From contig OY856410.1 in the NCBI GenBank assembly GCA_963693085.1, positions 886,876,335 through 886,940,334 on the forward strand: DNA of 64,000 nt, written 5' to 3'. This document shows positions 1 through 10,603 of the stretch, piece after piece. Below the pieces are notes generated by a model. That model ran no database searches and was not told where the DNA came from. It was given only the letters and a program-made list of their open reading frames with translations. The DNA is from Alisma plantago-aquatica. Lineage: Eukaryota > Streptophyta > Magnoliopsida > Alismatales > Alismataceae. How positions within the stretch are numbered: the first letter of the stretch is position 1; the number at the start of each line of letters is the position of its first letter. Made by a program: the position numbers and the translations under genes.

Positions 1-1832
1 CTTCAATCGATTGAATTGTTGGAGTTCAACAATTATTGACTCTTGGATTTTCAATCCTTCGATAACCAACTTTGACCATCCATGTGATCTTGAGGTGCTT
101 GACCTCATTCGGTTTTGAAACTAAATCACCCATTCAGTTTTGAAACCGAATCACTTCAATTGCCCTTGAAAACGATTCCAATCATTCAATTTTGAAACCG
201 AATCGCCCATTCGGTTTTGAAGTGATTTATCCAATCAATCTTGAGTATAATTACCAATTCGGTTTTGTATATATATAACCCATTCAGTTTTTAATGGAAT
301 TACCCATTCGGTATTGCACTTACTTGGCCATTCGGTTTTGAAACTGAATCCACTCATTCAATTTTGAAACTGAATCTACTCATTCAGTTTTGAAACCGAA
401 TTGGTTCATGCAGTTTTGCAAACCGTTTGCTCCTGTTATTGATTGAGGTGTATGGTTGTGATGATGTCATCATCATCAACCTGCAAACCCACGAAACCTA
501 CTGCCATCTTCATGGTAATTGCATCAACTAATCAAAGGTATTTGCAAGAAAAACAATTGAATCAATTGAATCAAGAAATTGAGTTCAATAACAATAGTTA
601 AGGGTTCGAGTTATATAACCCACCTTCAATTGAGCTTTAAAGCTTAGAGATTCACGTCAACAATGGTGGAAGGAGATTTTTCAAATCCCCCAAGGCTCGT
701 CCTCAAGTTTTGGAGTGAAAAGATTGGCTAGGGTTGAAGATGGAGTGAAGAAAAGAAGAAATTATGCCTTGATTTATGATTTCCACAATGAAATCAAGAT
801 GAAAGAAGGTCAAGAAGATTACCAACAGGTTGGGGGTCGTCCTCCTGGTCCTTAAAAGCTTCCTTGGTCGTTTTTCAAGCAAAGGGTAGAAGTGAATTCG
901 AAATTCCCCTTTTACTCTATGGATAAATGAGCTTATATGCAATTTTTATTAAAAATTCAATTAGGAGAGAGAAAGTAGGAATTATCTCTCCCAAATTCTT
1001 GCCACTTGCCCCCTTACTTTCCTTAGAGACGAGGATATCCTATTTTCCTCATATTCCTCTCAATTATCCATGTTTTAAAGAAAAGCAAATTAAGCGCCTT
1101 AATCCATTTAATAGTAATATCCATATGTGAGTGGATATTTCTTTTTCTTATAATAAGGTGAGTGGAGTTTTCACCTCCTTTGGATATTTTCGTGGCCTAG
1201 AAAAGGCACAAGGGCATCCACACATATATGAATTCAACCATTTCAATTTTGGTTAAAGGCCCTTCAATTATTTTATTTATTATTTTTGCATAAATTTGAA
1301 CTAGGGTTTCCATTATGTATAAATCTTGATTATTTTAATATCAAGATTCTTTCTCCTTCAAAGAGATACAAATGAGACGCCCCTATCATTTTCTTTGCTT
1401 CACATGATCCCAAGAAACAATAGGGACTATTTTGAAGTGGTAAATTACATATTGAACCCTAGGTTTTGGGTAAATTGCACATTACACCATAACTTGGTTT
1501 TAATGCAGAAACATTGCTTTATCGGCTCTTTCTTGGTATTCAGGCTACCACAAGCCATACCTCTGCATCATACTCACTCTCATGATGCTTCAACACATGA
1601 GGAACATACTATCATGCACAATTTGCAAATAAACCCCTCAACTTGGGTAATTTGCACTTTAGTCTAAAACAAGCAAAACATTGATTTCAACAATATTCAA
1701 AAGAGACTAAAATTGCAATATAAGTTCCTCTTGTGCCTTAATTACTTTTCAAAAGATAAGAGAAAGCATATAATCATTTTTATTAAACAAAACACCTAGG
1801 GTTAAGACATAACCCAGGTCAGGGATGTTACA
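1..1832 (-). mobile_element. Partial LTR of a chromovirus-type gypsy element (left end outside window)
   Basis: On the minus strand, sequence starting at 1832 reads TGTAACATCCCTGACC, a typical start for LTRs of Tekay/Del-type elements. It is immediately preceded on that strand by a purine-rich stretch (complement of 1833-1853) that would act as polypurine tract, and then by the integrase/chromodomain reading frame ending at 1883. This is the order pol, PPT, 3' LTR. The other LTR end is not visible, so the LTR is at least 1.8 kb. No coding sequence is convincing inside it. The first 430 bases hold a palindromic repeat array annotated separately. Confidence 0.6.
100..425. repeat. Array of ~25 bp imperfect inverted repeats (CATTCGGTTTTGAAACCGAAT type)
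   Basis: About eleven degenerate copies of a unit that begins CATTCGGTTTTGAAACCG occur near 112, 131, 183, 208, 257, 282, 305, 330, 355, 380 and 408. The best units are hairpins with nine-base arms, ATTCGGTTT and AAACCGAAT, around a two-base centre. The unit closely resembles the one in the Athila LTRs at 36.2-36.7 kb and 56.4-56.95 kb (CATTCGGTCTTGGGACCG), although the adjacent pol sequence is of chromovirus type. I cannot tell whether the array belongs to the LTR ending at 1832 or to another insertion. Confidence 0.8.
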
Positions 1833-1882
1833 AGTTATCCACCCCTTACAAGGATTTCTTCCCCGAAATCATCAACAAAACA

Positions 1883-3215
1883 TCAAGAGAAAAGAGTAGG
1901 GTATTTCCTCCTCATCTCTTCCTCTAGCTCCCACGTAGATTCTTTAATGCCACAGTGATGCCAGAGAACTTTCACAAGACATATGTCTTTCTTTTTCAAC
2001 TTCTTGATTCTTCTATCAAGAATCAACACTGGTCCTTCAACATAAGATATGTCGTAATTTAGTTCTACTTCCACAGGTTGCAGAACTAACTTAGTGTCAG
2101 GATGACACTTCTTCAACATGGAAATATGGAACACCAGATGCAATCTATGCAGCTCAAGTTGTAGCTCCAGCTTATAGGCTACCTTTCCCATCCTCTCAAT
2201 GATTGGATAAGGTCCCATAAATCTAGGAGCTAACTTTCCCTTCTTTCCAAATCTAAGGATACCTTTCCAAGGTGAGACCTTGAGATATACTCTGTCTCCA
2301 ACTTGGAGTTCTAAGGGTCTACGACGCTTATCAACATATGATTTCTGCCTATCCTGGGCAGCTTTCAACTGTTGTTGTATGATTTTAATCTTCTCAGTTG
2401 TTTGCTGAACCAGCTCAGGACCTAAAAGTTGGTACTCCCCTGTTTCATACCAACATAAGGGAGATCTACAACGTCTACCATACAAAGCCTCATATGGTGC
2501 CATCTCAATATTGTGATGATAGCTATTATTATAAGCACATTCTATCAAGATCAGATGTAGATCCCAACTTCCTACAAACTGAAGGACACATGCTCTAAGC
2601 AAGTCCTCTAAGGTTTGTATAGTCCTCTCAGACTGTCCATCTGTCTGTGGGTGAAAGGCTGTACTAAACCTTAATTGTGTACCCAAAGCTTTATGCAGTC
2701 GTTCCCAAAAATGACTCGTAAACTGGGGACCTCTATCAGAAACGATAGTGGCTGGAACCCCGTGCAAACACACTATCACATATATGTATATTTGTGCCAG
2801 CTTCTCAGTAGTGTAGGTTGTTTTGACAGGAAGAAAATGTGCTGTCTTAGTCAACCTATCAACTATCACCCAAATGGAATCATGACTTTTGGCTGTTCTA
2901 GGCAAACCAACCACAAAGTCCATGGTGACATGATCCTATTTCCACTGTGGTATAGCCAAAGGTTGCATTGTTCCTGCGGGCTTCTGATGTTCAACTTTAA
3001 CCTGCTGACACACCAGACACCACATAACAAACTCATCAACATCTTTCTTCAATCCAGGCCACCAATATATATCTTTTAAGTTACGATACATCTTGGTGCT
3101 TCCTGGATGCATAGCATACATCGAAGAATGAGCTTCTTCCAGAACTTACTTTCTCAAGCTATCAACATCAGGTACTACCATCCTGCCATGGTAATAGACT
3201 ACCTGATCATCTGAA
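1883..3215 (-). pseudogene. Ty3/gypsy chromovirus integrase with C-terminal chromodomain (3' end of pol), broken
   Basis: Two reading stretches in one frame, 3215-2936 and 2923-1883, separated by one in-frame stop where a Trp is expected (TGG to TAG). The first holds the zinc-binding H2C2 region (MHPGSTKMYRNLKDIYWWPG then CLVCQQVK). The second holds the DDE core, with Asp in MDFVVGLP, Asp in IVSDRGPQF and Glu in the GQSERTIQTLED block. It continues into the GPY/F region (RFMGPYPI) and a chromodomain-like tail after SYVEGPVLILDRR, with the ESTWELEEEM signature. Chromodomains mark the chromovirus branch, and the overall pattern is Tekay/Del-like. A further stop lies near 3148. At 3215 homology ends abruptly against a plus-strand Athila-like fragment, so the rest of pol has been lost. 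Confidence 0.92.
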
Positions 3216-3217
3216 TC

Positions 3218-3409
3218 ATGGAAACCATCCCGTTTCTCACTATATTCCTAGCAAAACTAAAGTCCATGCGGTCTGGACCGTTCTCTATTATCAAGATTTA
3301 CCCATCTGGGGTGATGGAGATTACTAGTGAAAAGACAAGTACTTTTAGGGTGAATGGACACATAGTAAAAAGATACCATGAAGATGAGGCCTTTGTAAGA
3401 AGGTCATAA
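3218..3409 (+). pseudogene. Athila-like integrase C-terminal fragment
   Basis: The 63-residue open frame contains LKSMRSGPFSIIKIYPSGVM followed by EITSEKTSTFRVNGHIVKRYH. This matches the SH3-like C-terminus of Athila-lineage gypsy integrases, and the same region of the larger Athila element reads [17 protein letters not shown]. The fragment is cut at its 5' side by the junction with the chromovirus piece. Downstream, 3495-3520 carries the conserved post-pol sequence CTTGGGAGACAACCCAAG, also seen in the second Athila element at 43877-43898. Confidence 0.8.
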
Positions 3410-3744
3410 CTAGAGCTAGAGGAGTCCATACCTACTCTAGCTAAGAACCCATGAGAAGTTAGAAACAAAGATTCAAGATAAAGACTTTAAACTAGCGCTT
3501 CTTGGGAGACAACCCAAGGATTTCTATATCCCTCCTATCTACTTTTACATATAATAAACAATCAATACTTTAATATGTCTTATTGTAAGGCCCTAGTGCC
3601 CTTTGAATTTAGTGATTAATATAATTTTTTCAAAAATATTATCAACAAAAGAAAAGTTTCAACTTGGTTGTTAAGATTTAGTATGCAATTAATAAAATTT
3701 TTTAAGTGGATTTACATGTCCTTCATTATAGGAGTCAATTTTGT

Positions 3745-4020
3745 CAGGCCATCGGTTGACCCCAACCATTGGTTGGTACCAATGAAGAATCACCGGTTGA
3801 TAACACCTTGCCTCACCATCATGTGATTACAACAGGGCCTCCATCAGACGTCAATCACTGATGAACGATCAAGTGACAAGAGTGGGCACACCATTGGTTG
3901 ACAGGAGAAGACGAGCCATTGACTAATCAAGGTGCCTTCACTACCTGCCAAGCCATCGACTGATGGTCTCACCAAAACACCCGGTGGTAGTCCAAATGAC
4001 AAAAAACTATAAAAGGGGAC
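3745..4020 (+). promoter_or_regulatory. Repeat array plus TATA box between pol and ORF3 of an Athila-like element
   Basis: Between the integrase end and the ORF3 remnant lie at least six degenerate copies of CCATCGGTTGAC, some facing each other as inverted repeats, between 3749 and 3972. About 35 bases beyond the last copy is CTATAAAAGG at 4008-4017, a strong TATA-box match on the same strand as the downstream ORF3. The layout repeats that of the larger Athila element (array 43553-43700, TATA 43507-43517). A promoter role is inferred from layout only. Confidence 0.5.
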
Positions 4021-4105
4021 CGAATGATCCCTTTTCTCCTTCCTTTCACCAAACAAACAAGTCAAAACCCTATCCCCCGCCGTTAGTGCTGGATAAGAAG
4101 AAGGC

Positions 4106-5898
4106 ATCTCTAACCAAGCGGAAGACGCCAGAGTGACACTTCCAGACCACCAATGAGCATGAAACCGACATCGACAAGCTAGAGATACTTAGTCTATCTA
4201 CAAGCATAAGATGGTAGGAAAGTAGAGAAAGATCCAAGTACATGAGTCCGAGTACACCAAGAGGGTGAGAGCCTTAATGAATGTTAAAGAAATAGAGAGA
4301 GTGGAAAAAATGAAGGATGAACATGCAAACTACATTGAACAACATGGGGAACCCACTCTAGAAAGAATTAAGGCCAGACTAGAAGCAGACATGGCAAAGA
4401 TCTTAGCCAAACCAATTCTTGAGGAATCAGAAGAGGAGAAAGAATAGACAGAGACAGAAGTCTCTGAGTACACACCATCCGAGGAGGTGCCAAATCAACA
4501 GGAAAAGAATTGCACCAAAAGTTGAGGAGGAGAGGCCCAAGAAAGTGGCCAAGATATTTGAGGAGAAAACATCCATTAAGACCAAAACTCTAGAACCTCT
4601 TATACCTACAAACATCCCCAACCAACCAGCACAAGGAAGAAGAAGAGAGAAACCTGACAATCAGATGGTGCCTAGAGATGAAAAGCACCATGAAATATGG
4701 TGTGACATATTCAAAAGGAAGAAGTACAAGTCAACCAAGTATGGTGACGTCAACACCTTAGAGCAACTGGGGATCTACCATAGGGTGAAATAGAGCTTCA
4801 AGCAACTAGGAATATACAAACTCTATTTCACAAACATGACCTCTTATGATGATTTGACACAAGAGTTCATGTCCTCCATCATAAAACTGCCTATGGTATC
4901 AATGAAATCTCAGAGTGCGGAGGCGAGTACAAGATACAAGTTAGGATTTTGAAGAAAGACTATATCCTAACAGCGAAGTGGATTAATGTGGTCTTCACAG
5001 ATTTAGCCAAATAGGAAGAACGTGCTAACAAAGCATGAAGTGATAAAGATGCAAAGGGCTTCACAACTAAGAAGACTTGGGAAAGACTCTTACGAGACCT
5101 CAATTACAACTCTGGCCAGTCAAAAGCCGCATTAATGCACTCAGGGTTTATGAGGGTGGTGCATAAATTCTTTGCTAATTCACTAATGTTTAGATTAGAC
5201 ACAAGAAGTGTAACCAGGTTGGACCTCCACATTTTGTGGATCCATATGGAGGGAAAAGCAGTTAATGTAGGAAAGATACTAATTGAGAAGCTAGATGCAG
5301 TAATGGGAGTCGATGGTCCCCACAATTTCTGCATGGGGGGATCACAACATATATAGCACACTAGTTGGGCTACTTAAGCAAGCTCAAGTACTTCCTAAGA
5401 TCAGAAGGAGATACACTAGTGGATGACAAGTATCTAGTAGCAACAAATGCCCTAGAAAGGACACAAAATGGATACACCTACCAGTTATGTAAGACAAAGC
5501 TCTTGCTACCCCTCCCGGACCTAAGAGGATATGCCCTGGAGAAATTCATCTTCAAGGAAGAGGAGGTCTCGAGGCAGATATCAGGAAAGAGTGTAACAAC
5601 CAGAAAGCACCATAAGGAGGTAGCCAACAAACAAATGTCTTGAAAAAGGGCACTCATGCGAGTCCCAGAGAAGTCAACAAAGAAACCACCTTCTTTAAAG
5701 ATGGTGGACTTAGATTCTGAAGATGCCAACACCACCGCACAACTCGCTACGACCACTTCACTAGAAGCGGTTGATCCTAAGAAAATGATGAAGACCAATC
5801 AAGAAGTAGCCAAGAAGAATCTAATAAAGAAGATAGAGCAAGGAGGCAATACCTCTTTATCATTAAAAATTGAGTTTGACCAAGTTTCAATCCATTAG
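4106..5898 (+). pseudogene. Decayed Athila-type ORF3 (env-position ORF), frameshifted
   Basis: Open stretches at 4265-4447, 4419-4793, 5135-5356, 5365-5643 and 5656-5898, in shifting frames, form a remnant of the third ORF of an Athila-like element. Evidence is similarity to the better preserved ORF3 at 42961-41019: the segment ending NFCMGGSQHI matches ICMGGHI there, and LLPLPDLRGYALEKFIFKEE matches the LSLPELADYDNEKLLFTKEE block. It begins with charged, acidic, probably coiled-coil sequence and ends with a Lys-rich tail. Function of this ORF class is unknown; it sits in the env position. Multiple stops and frameshifts make it non-functional. Confidence 0.65.
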
Positions 5899-5989
5899 GA
5901 AAATATTTAATTCTCCAACTAAACAATTCAAGCATGTATGACCCATACTAGATAACTAGAGCATTAGGCCAATTAGGAAAGTCTTCATG

Positions 5990-7140
5990 ACTTGAAATTA
6001 TAGGATCTTCTTTATTTGTATCTCATCTTGCTAATCCAGAGTATGGACATGAGGAAGAAGCCCCACTCATCCTTGATTTGTAATGCAACTCCTTATGGAG
6101 CACATTTAGGATCTAAAAGAATTGCAGTTAAAATCATATAATTGGGTTTATGTTGGCCCTCTTTATTTAAAGATGTGCATTCTTATGTGAAGGCTTGTGG
6201 TGAATACCAAAGGACATGAAACATATTCAGAAGAAACAAAATGTCCATGGTTGTCTGGATTGAGGTGGAAATATATGATATCTATAGAGTGGATTACATT
6301 GGCCCTTTTCCTTATCTAGATCGAAATGAATACCTTTTATTAGAAGAGGACTTTGTTGTTAAATTACTTGAGACAAACGTGACTCTAAGGTCATGATAGA
6401 GATGTTTAACAAAATTATATTTCATAGATCTGGAGTCCCTAGAACTATCATAATTGGTGGTGGATCCATTTCATATAGAAGCAATTTGAATCACTTCTAA
6501 GAAAATACAAAGTGAAGTGTGATATTGCCATGTTTTAGCATCCTCAAACGTCAGGGAAAATAGAGGTATGAAATAGACAAATTAAAAAGATTTAGAGAAC
6601 ACTAGAGGGAAGTCTAACAATGATTAGACTACTAGGCTTGATGATGCTCTTTCGGCATACATGGCAACATATAAGACACTAATATGGACAACACCCTATA
6701 TGTTAATATATGGAAAGACATGTCACCTACCCTAGAATTTAAACACAAGGCTTTATGGGCCATTAAATCTATGAATATGGAGCAAGCATTAGCTAGAAGA
6801 AGAGTTTCCTTCAGCTCCAATAGCTGGAAGACCTCAAGTTGCACACTTATGAAAATGCCATTATTCACAAGGAGAGAACTAAAGTCTATCATGATTCACA
6901 CCTGAAGATAAAATGGGTTAAAGAAGGATAAAAGTCTTACTTTTTATTTTTAAATAATACTATTCCTTGAAAACTTAGACGAAGATGGTTAGAATCATTT
7001 CCAGTAAAATACAATTCTCAAGAATGATGAAGTCTTCAGTGAAAAGTATGGCACCTTCCATATCAATGGATAGTCAAAGGATGTTATGAAGATGAAGCAG
7101 TCACCAAGAGATATGAGTTGCCATGGTCTAGGATAACCTC
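5990..7140 (+). pseudogene. Second Athila-like integrase fragment, heavily decayed
   Basis: Reading across many stops and frameshifts, one sees a VDYIGPFPYL-like start of the integrase core near 6288, an HPQTSGKIEV block near 6541, and a YKTLIWTTPYMLIYGKTCHLP-like region at 6670-6725. ALWAIKSMNME follows at 6750, then an EKYGTFHINGQS-like C-terminus near 7040. The same landmarks occur in the Athila integrase at 43930-45003 ([20 protein letters not shown]). Because integrase follows ORF3 here, this must be a second element or a rearranged copy rather than the continuation of 3218-5898. Confidence 0.7.
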
Positions 7141-7737
7141 TATCCTAAATAGTCAGGATCGATCACACAACATACATAATAATTAAGATATAATTTCCTT
7201 TTTGTTAATTGAATGGTCCTTTTACAATCTAAAACTGGCCCAAAGGCAAACTTAGAAAGATACATGAGACTATTTAAACTTACAACTATTCAAGCATTTT
7301 CACAAAGGGATATCCCTTGTGAAAATTTTGTCATGAAACATTTTTGTTGTATCATCATTAGAGTAGTACAACCATGTGTAGAATCAAGATCTTGGCAGTC
7401 CATCTAATATACCTAAAATAATAAAATTAGCTAGAAATGTGGTCATTACAAATATAATGGTACACTGGAGGTGAAATTGACTTAGCAAATATACAAAAAT
7501 AGATTGTGCATGGTAGGAATAATAAAAAAAATGTAAACACTTTATTGTTACACAAAAAATATGTCATAGAAAATCTTAGCATTTTATCAAGAAATCTTCC
7601 ACTAAGATTCTTAGTAAAATAAGAATCAAGATAAGTTCTAAGATATTGCCACTTACATAGGAAGTGTGATATAGTGTCAAATGATAATGGTTGCTAGTAC
7701 ATGAAGCATGATGCTAGCCACTTCCAAGTGAAGTGTA
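7141..7737. other. AT-rich spacer without recognisable features
   Basis: No convincing open reading frame, terminal repeat or homology to the rest of the window is visible. It may be the remaining 3' part of the Athila-like fragment. It ends where homology to the second LTR of element Y begins. Confidence 0.4.
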
Positions 7738-10603
7738 CCCCTTTTACCTAGTTGTCGAAGATTTACATGGCCACGAAAGTTAGTAGTCACATGGTGTTAG
7801 TTCTCCCCATCCAACGGCTCTAGATCCATTTTGACCGGATCTCGCAAGAATCGGTCGTCTCCCTCATACACGACGCACCGGACTCCTAGAATTCCTCAGC
7901 GACTCTGTGCACAGAGTGATAATCGGGCACTCTTTTCTTCGGCTAATTTCTCTCATCTTCCTCGCTCACGTTGATGGATTCTCCTTCGCTGGTATCCTCT
8001 TCCTCACCTAGCCAGCAATGCTTCCCCCATCGCTCGGTGGTCCTAGCATATAGAAGAAGCCTGCCGTCGTCTGTTGTTGGCGGAGGACCTACGAGACTCA
8101 GATTGGCTACCTTCGGCACCTCCTCGTCGTATTAGCGTGGTGAGCGTGTTATACACCTTCACGGCCTGGGAGGAAGTCCGTGATTTCTGGTGAGAGCTTC
8201 ATCTTCAGCCTGCCGCCAGCCATGTCTGCCGACCTTGTTCTTTTCCTCCCTATTTCATCCTCTTTCCCATCCTTTCACATCAGCATCTTCACCAAAGCCT
8301 CTCTCCCTGCTAGTGCAACCACCGCTCAACAGATCTGCTGCCCCGCTGGACCTCAACCACCCTTGCAACCTCACTGTCGTAACACCTGCACCTCTCCTCC
8401 AAATCCTCACCTCTGATTCTTTGTCTTGCCTCCTTCATTCCCTCTCCCCAGCGTCACACCCTTGAAAACAGCAATCTCCTCCAACTTCCTGGAGCCACAC
8501 AGACTGCTGATAGAGTCCGTGGCATCTGCTATGTTGATCGTCGATACACCTACACATCACCTAAAAACTCAACATGCTCCGCCGTCTTATAGGTTAGGAA
8601 TCTTTTATGTGATGTTTATGATTGTATAAAACGAATAAACTAAGTAAAAAAATTCATTGTTAGATTGGATATTATTTTATTATAACTTAATCATACATAT
8701 GTATATAGAATAATATTCGATTAGTGTCATATGTACCTCACTAGCATGTATACATATTGGTGTATAGGTAACACGAGTATACACACATGTCAATAAACCG
8801 GATTCCTATGATCACAATGATATAAATTTGATTACTAGTAGTAACATATTAGACAATACATTCAACGATGGCCTATATCTTTCATTTGACTATCCTAAAA
8901 ATTATCACACTAGTATACATATGTTGGACCATTGATATTTAGTTATAATACGCAATTCTAGTAATTGTTAAGTACTTACATTCAATATCTTAAATAGCGA
9001 TTGGAGAATCAAAACCCAAATACACTTATAGATATACTTGACGATAATTTATCATACAATATGGACAATGAAGCTTATTATATAGATTGGTCTAATCGTA
9101 ATAAAATGCAATATGAGGGAAACCAAACATATATTATGAACATTTCTGTTACCAATATTGTGTACGCACATATGAGTGCATGAGAGACTTAGCCCCTAAA
9201 TTATTTCAATAGGAGCATTTTAGTAAATATACGTAATGCGTAATGCATACTCAACCATAGCTAATTAAACCTGAGTTACACGATAGATATATATAGAGAA
9301 TAAAACTACAATGTCTAAATCAAAGGAATGCAAATTACTCCCAAACACATATATGTAACTTTGATATATTTAGAATATGTGTCTAGAAATGGTTATTTGG
9401 ACTAAATCAAGTACCTAATGAATCATATATCCACTTAATAAGACTAAACCCCTAATATGTCATTAGGTGATTGAGACTAATATAAGAATAATATGAAAAA
9501 TCTATACTAGGAATGTATACACAACGTCACTTTAGTTTGTCTGACATAACCAATGTGTTCTTAGGGTGAAAACTTGACTTTTTAGACCATACATATCTAT
9601 TGAGTTAGTCACTAGTCTTGAAGATCAGTTATGTACATCTTCTATTTTACTTTGGGTATTATTTGACTAAAACCTACTTTCTTTTAATGAGGCATCTCTT
9701 GAACTTTTAATTCTTTTGAAAATTTAATTTCTTGTAAAATTATAATTCCTAAATTGATTCAATGTTTCCTTGTGGTTGTTGAACTACTTTCTTTATATGG
9801 GTTCTTGGACCGCACTTGCTATGATTGGCTTTTTATGAAAAATTGGCTGAAATGCCAGTTTTGCCTCTCTATTTAATGTATGCTACATGTTTGACTAGAA
9901 TATCTAGAATATTGGTACTTATGTACAACCATACTTATATAGGGCGTGCGTTTCCACCCGGGGTGTGTGTTTCCACCCTTATTTCTTTTAGGACATGATC
10001 CTATGGAGTTATGGCTCTTATTTATGTATATTTAGTCTATGTTTTTATGCATGCAAATATTTATTATTTATTATTGAGATTGGTGGTAAACTGATATGGC
10101 AAGACATTTTTCTATCTCATTCTTGTGATCTGAATTTTAATATGCCTCATTCCTCTTGTTATATTCTTTTAAAATTACCTAAATGTAATTAGCTCCCTTC
10201 TTGTGGGAACATCTCTTCTTGTACTTTTAACCCAGTATAATGCTCAAAGTGTTTATTATATGTATATACTCAGCCTTTGCTGACCTTTATGTTGTTTCCT
10301 ATGTTTTGGGTGATGTTCCATTCCACCCATGTGTTGGTACATTAGAAAACAAGGACTCAAGGATATCGCCTACATGATATGGACTTAAGGATAGCTTGGA
10401 ATGGATGGGTTACCCTCTGCACTCGGTCCTACATGTTACTAAATGTATTCCTTTTATTTTTATACCACCTTTTCTGGTGAGGAACATTTGTAAACAAATC
10501 ATCATGTAACTTTGTCATAGTTTATGTTTCCGCTGCTTTATTATTACATGGCTCTTATATTACATCATTTGAGTAGATCCCCATTCAGGTCCCACTCTTT
10601 ACA
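7738..10603 (+). repeat. Element Y 5' LTR (truncated at its 5' side)
   Basis: Homologous to 13792-16536 base for base over most of its length and ends CTCTTTACA. It contains roughly 130 bases (about 8637-8766) absent from the other LTR. Short open frames at 8180-8465 also occur in the other LTR, but LTR pairs are copies of one template, so this does not indicate coding function. Confidence 0.85.

Noticed and set aside
100..425. CRISPR-like array
   Set aside because: Units are adjacent and degenerate, without unique spacers of constant length, and the context is a plant LTR.
8180..8465. 91-residue open frame in the Y LTR, also present at 14244-14519
   Set aside because: Conservation in both LTRs is expected because they are copies of one template. 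The peptide is Ser/Pro/Leu-rich, overlaps another frame, and has no recognisable domain.
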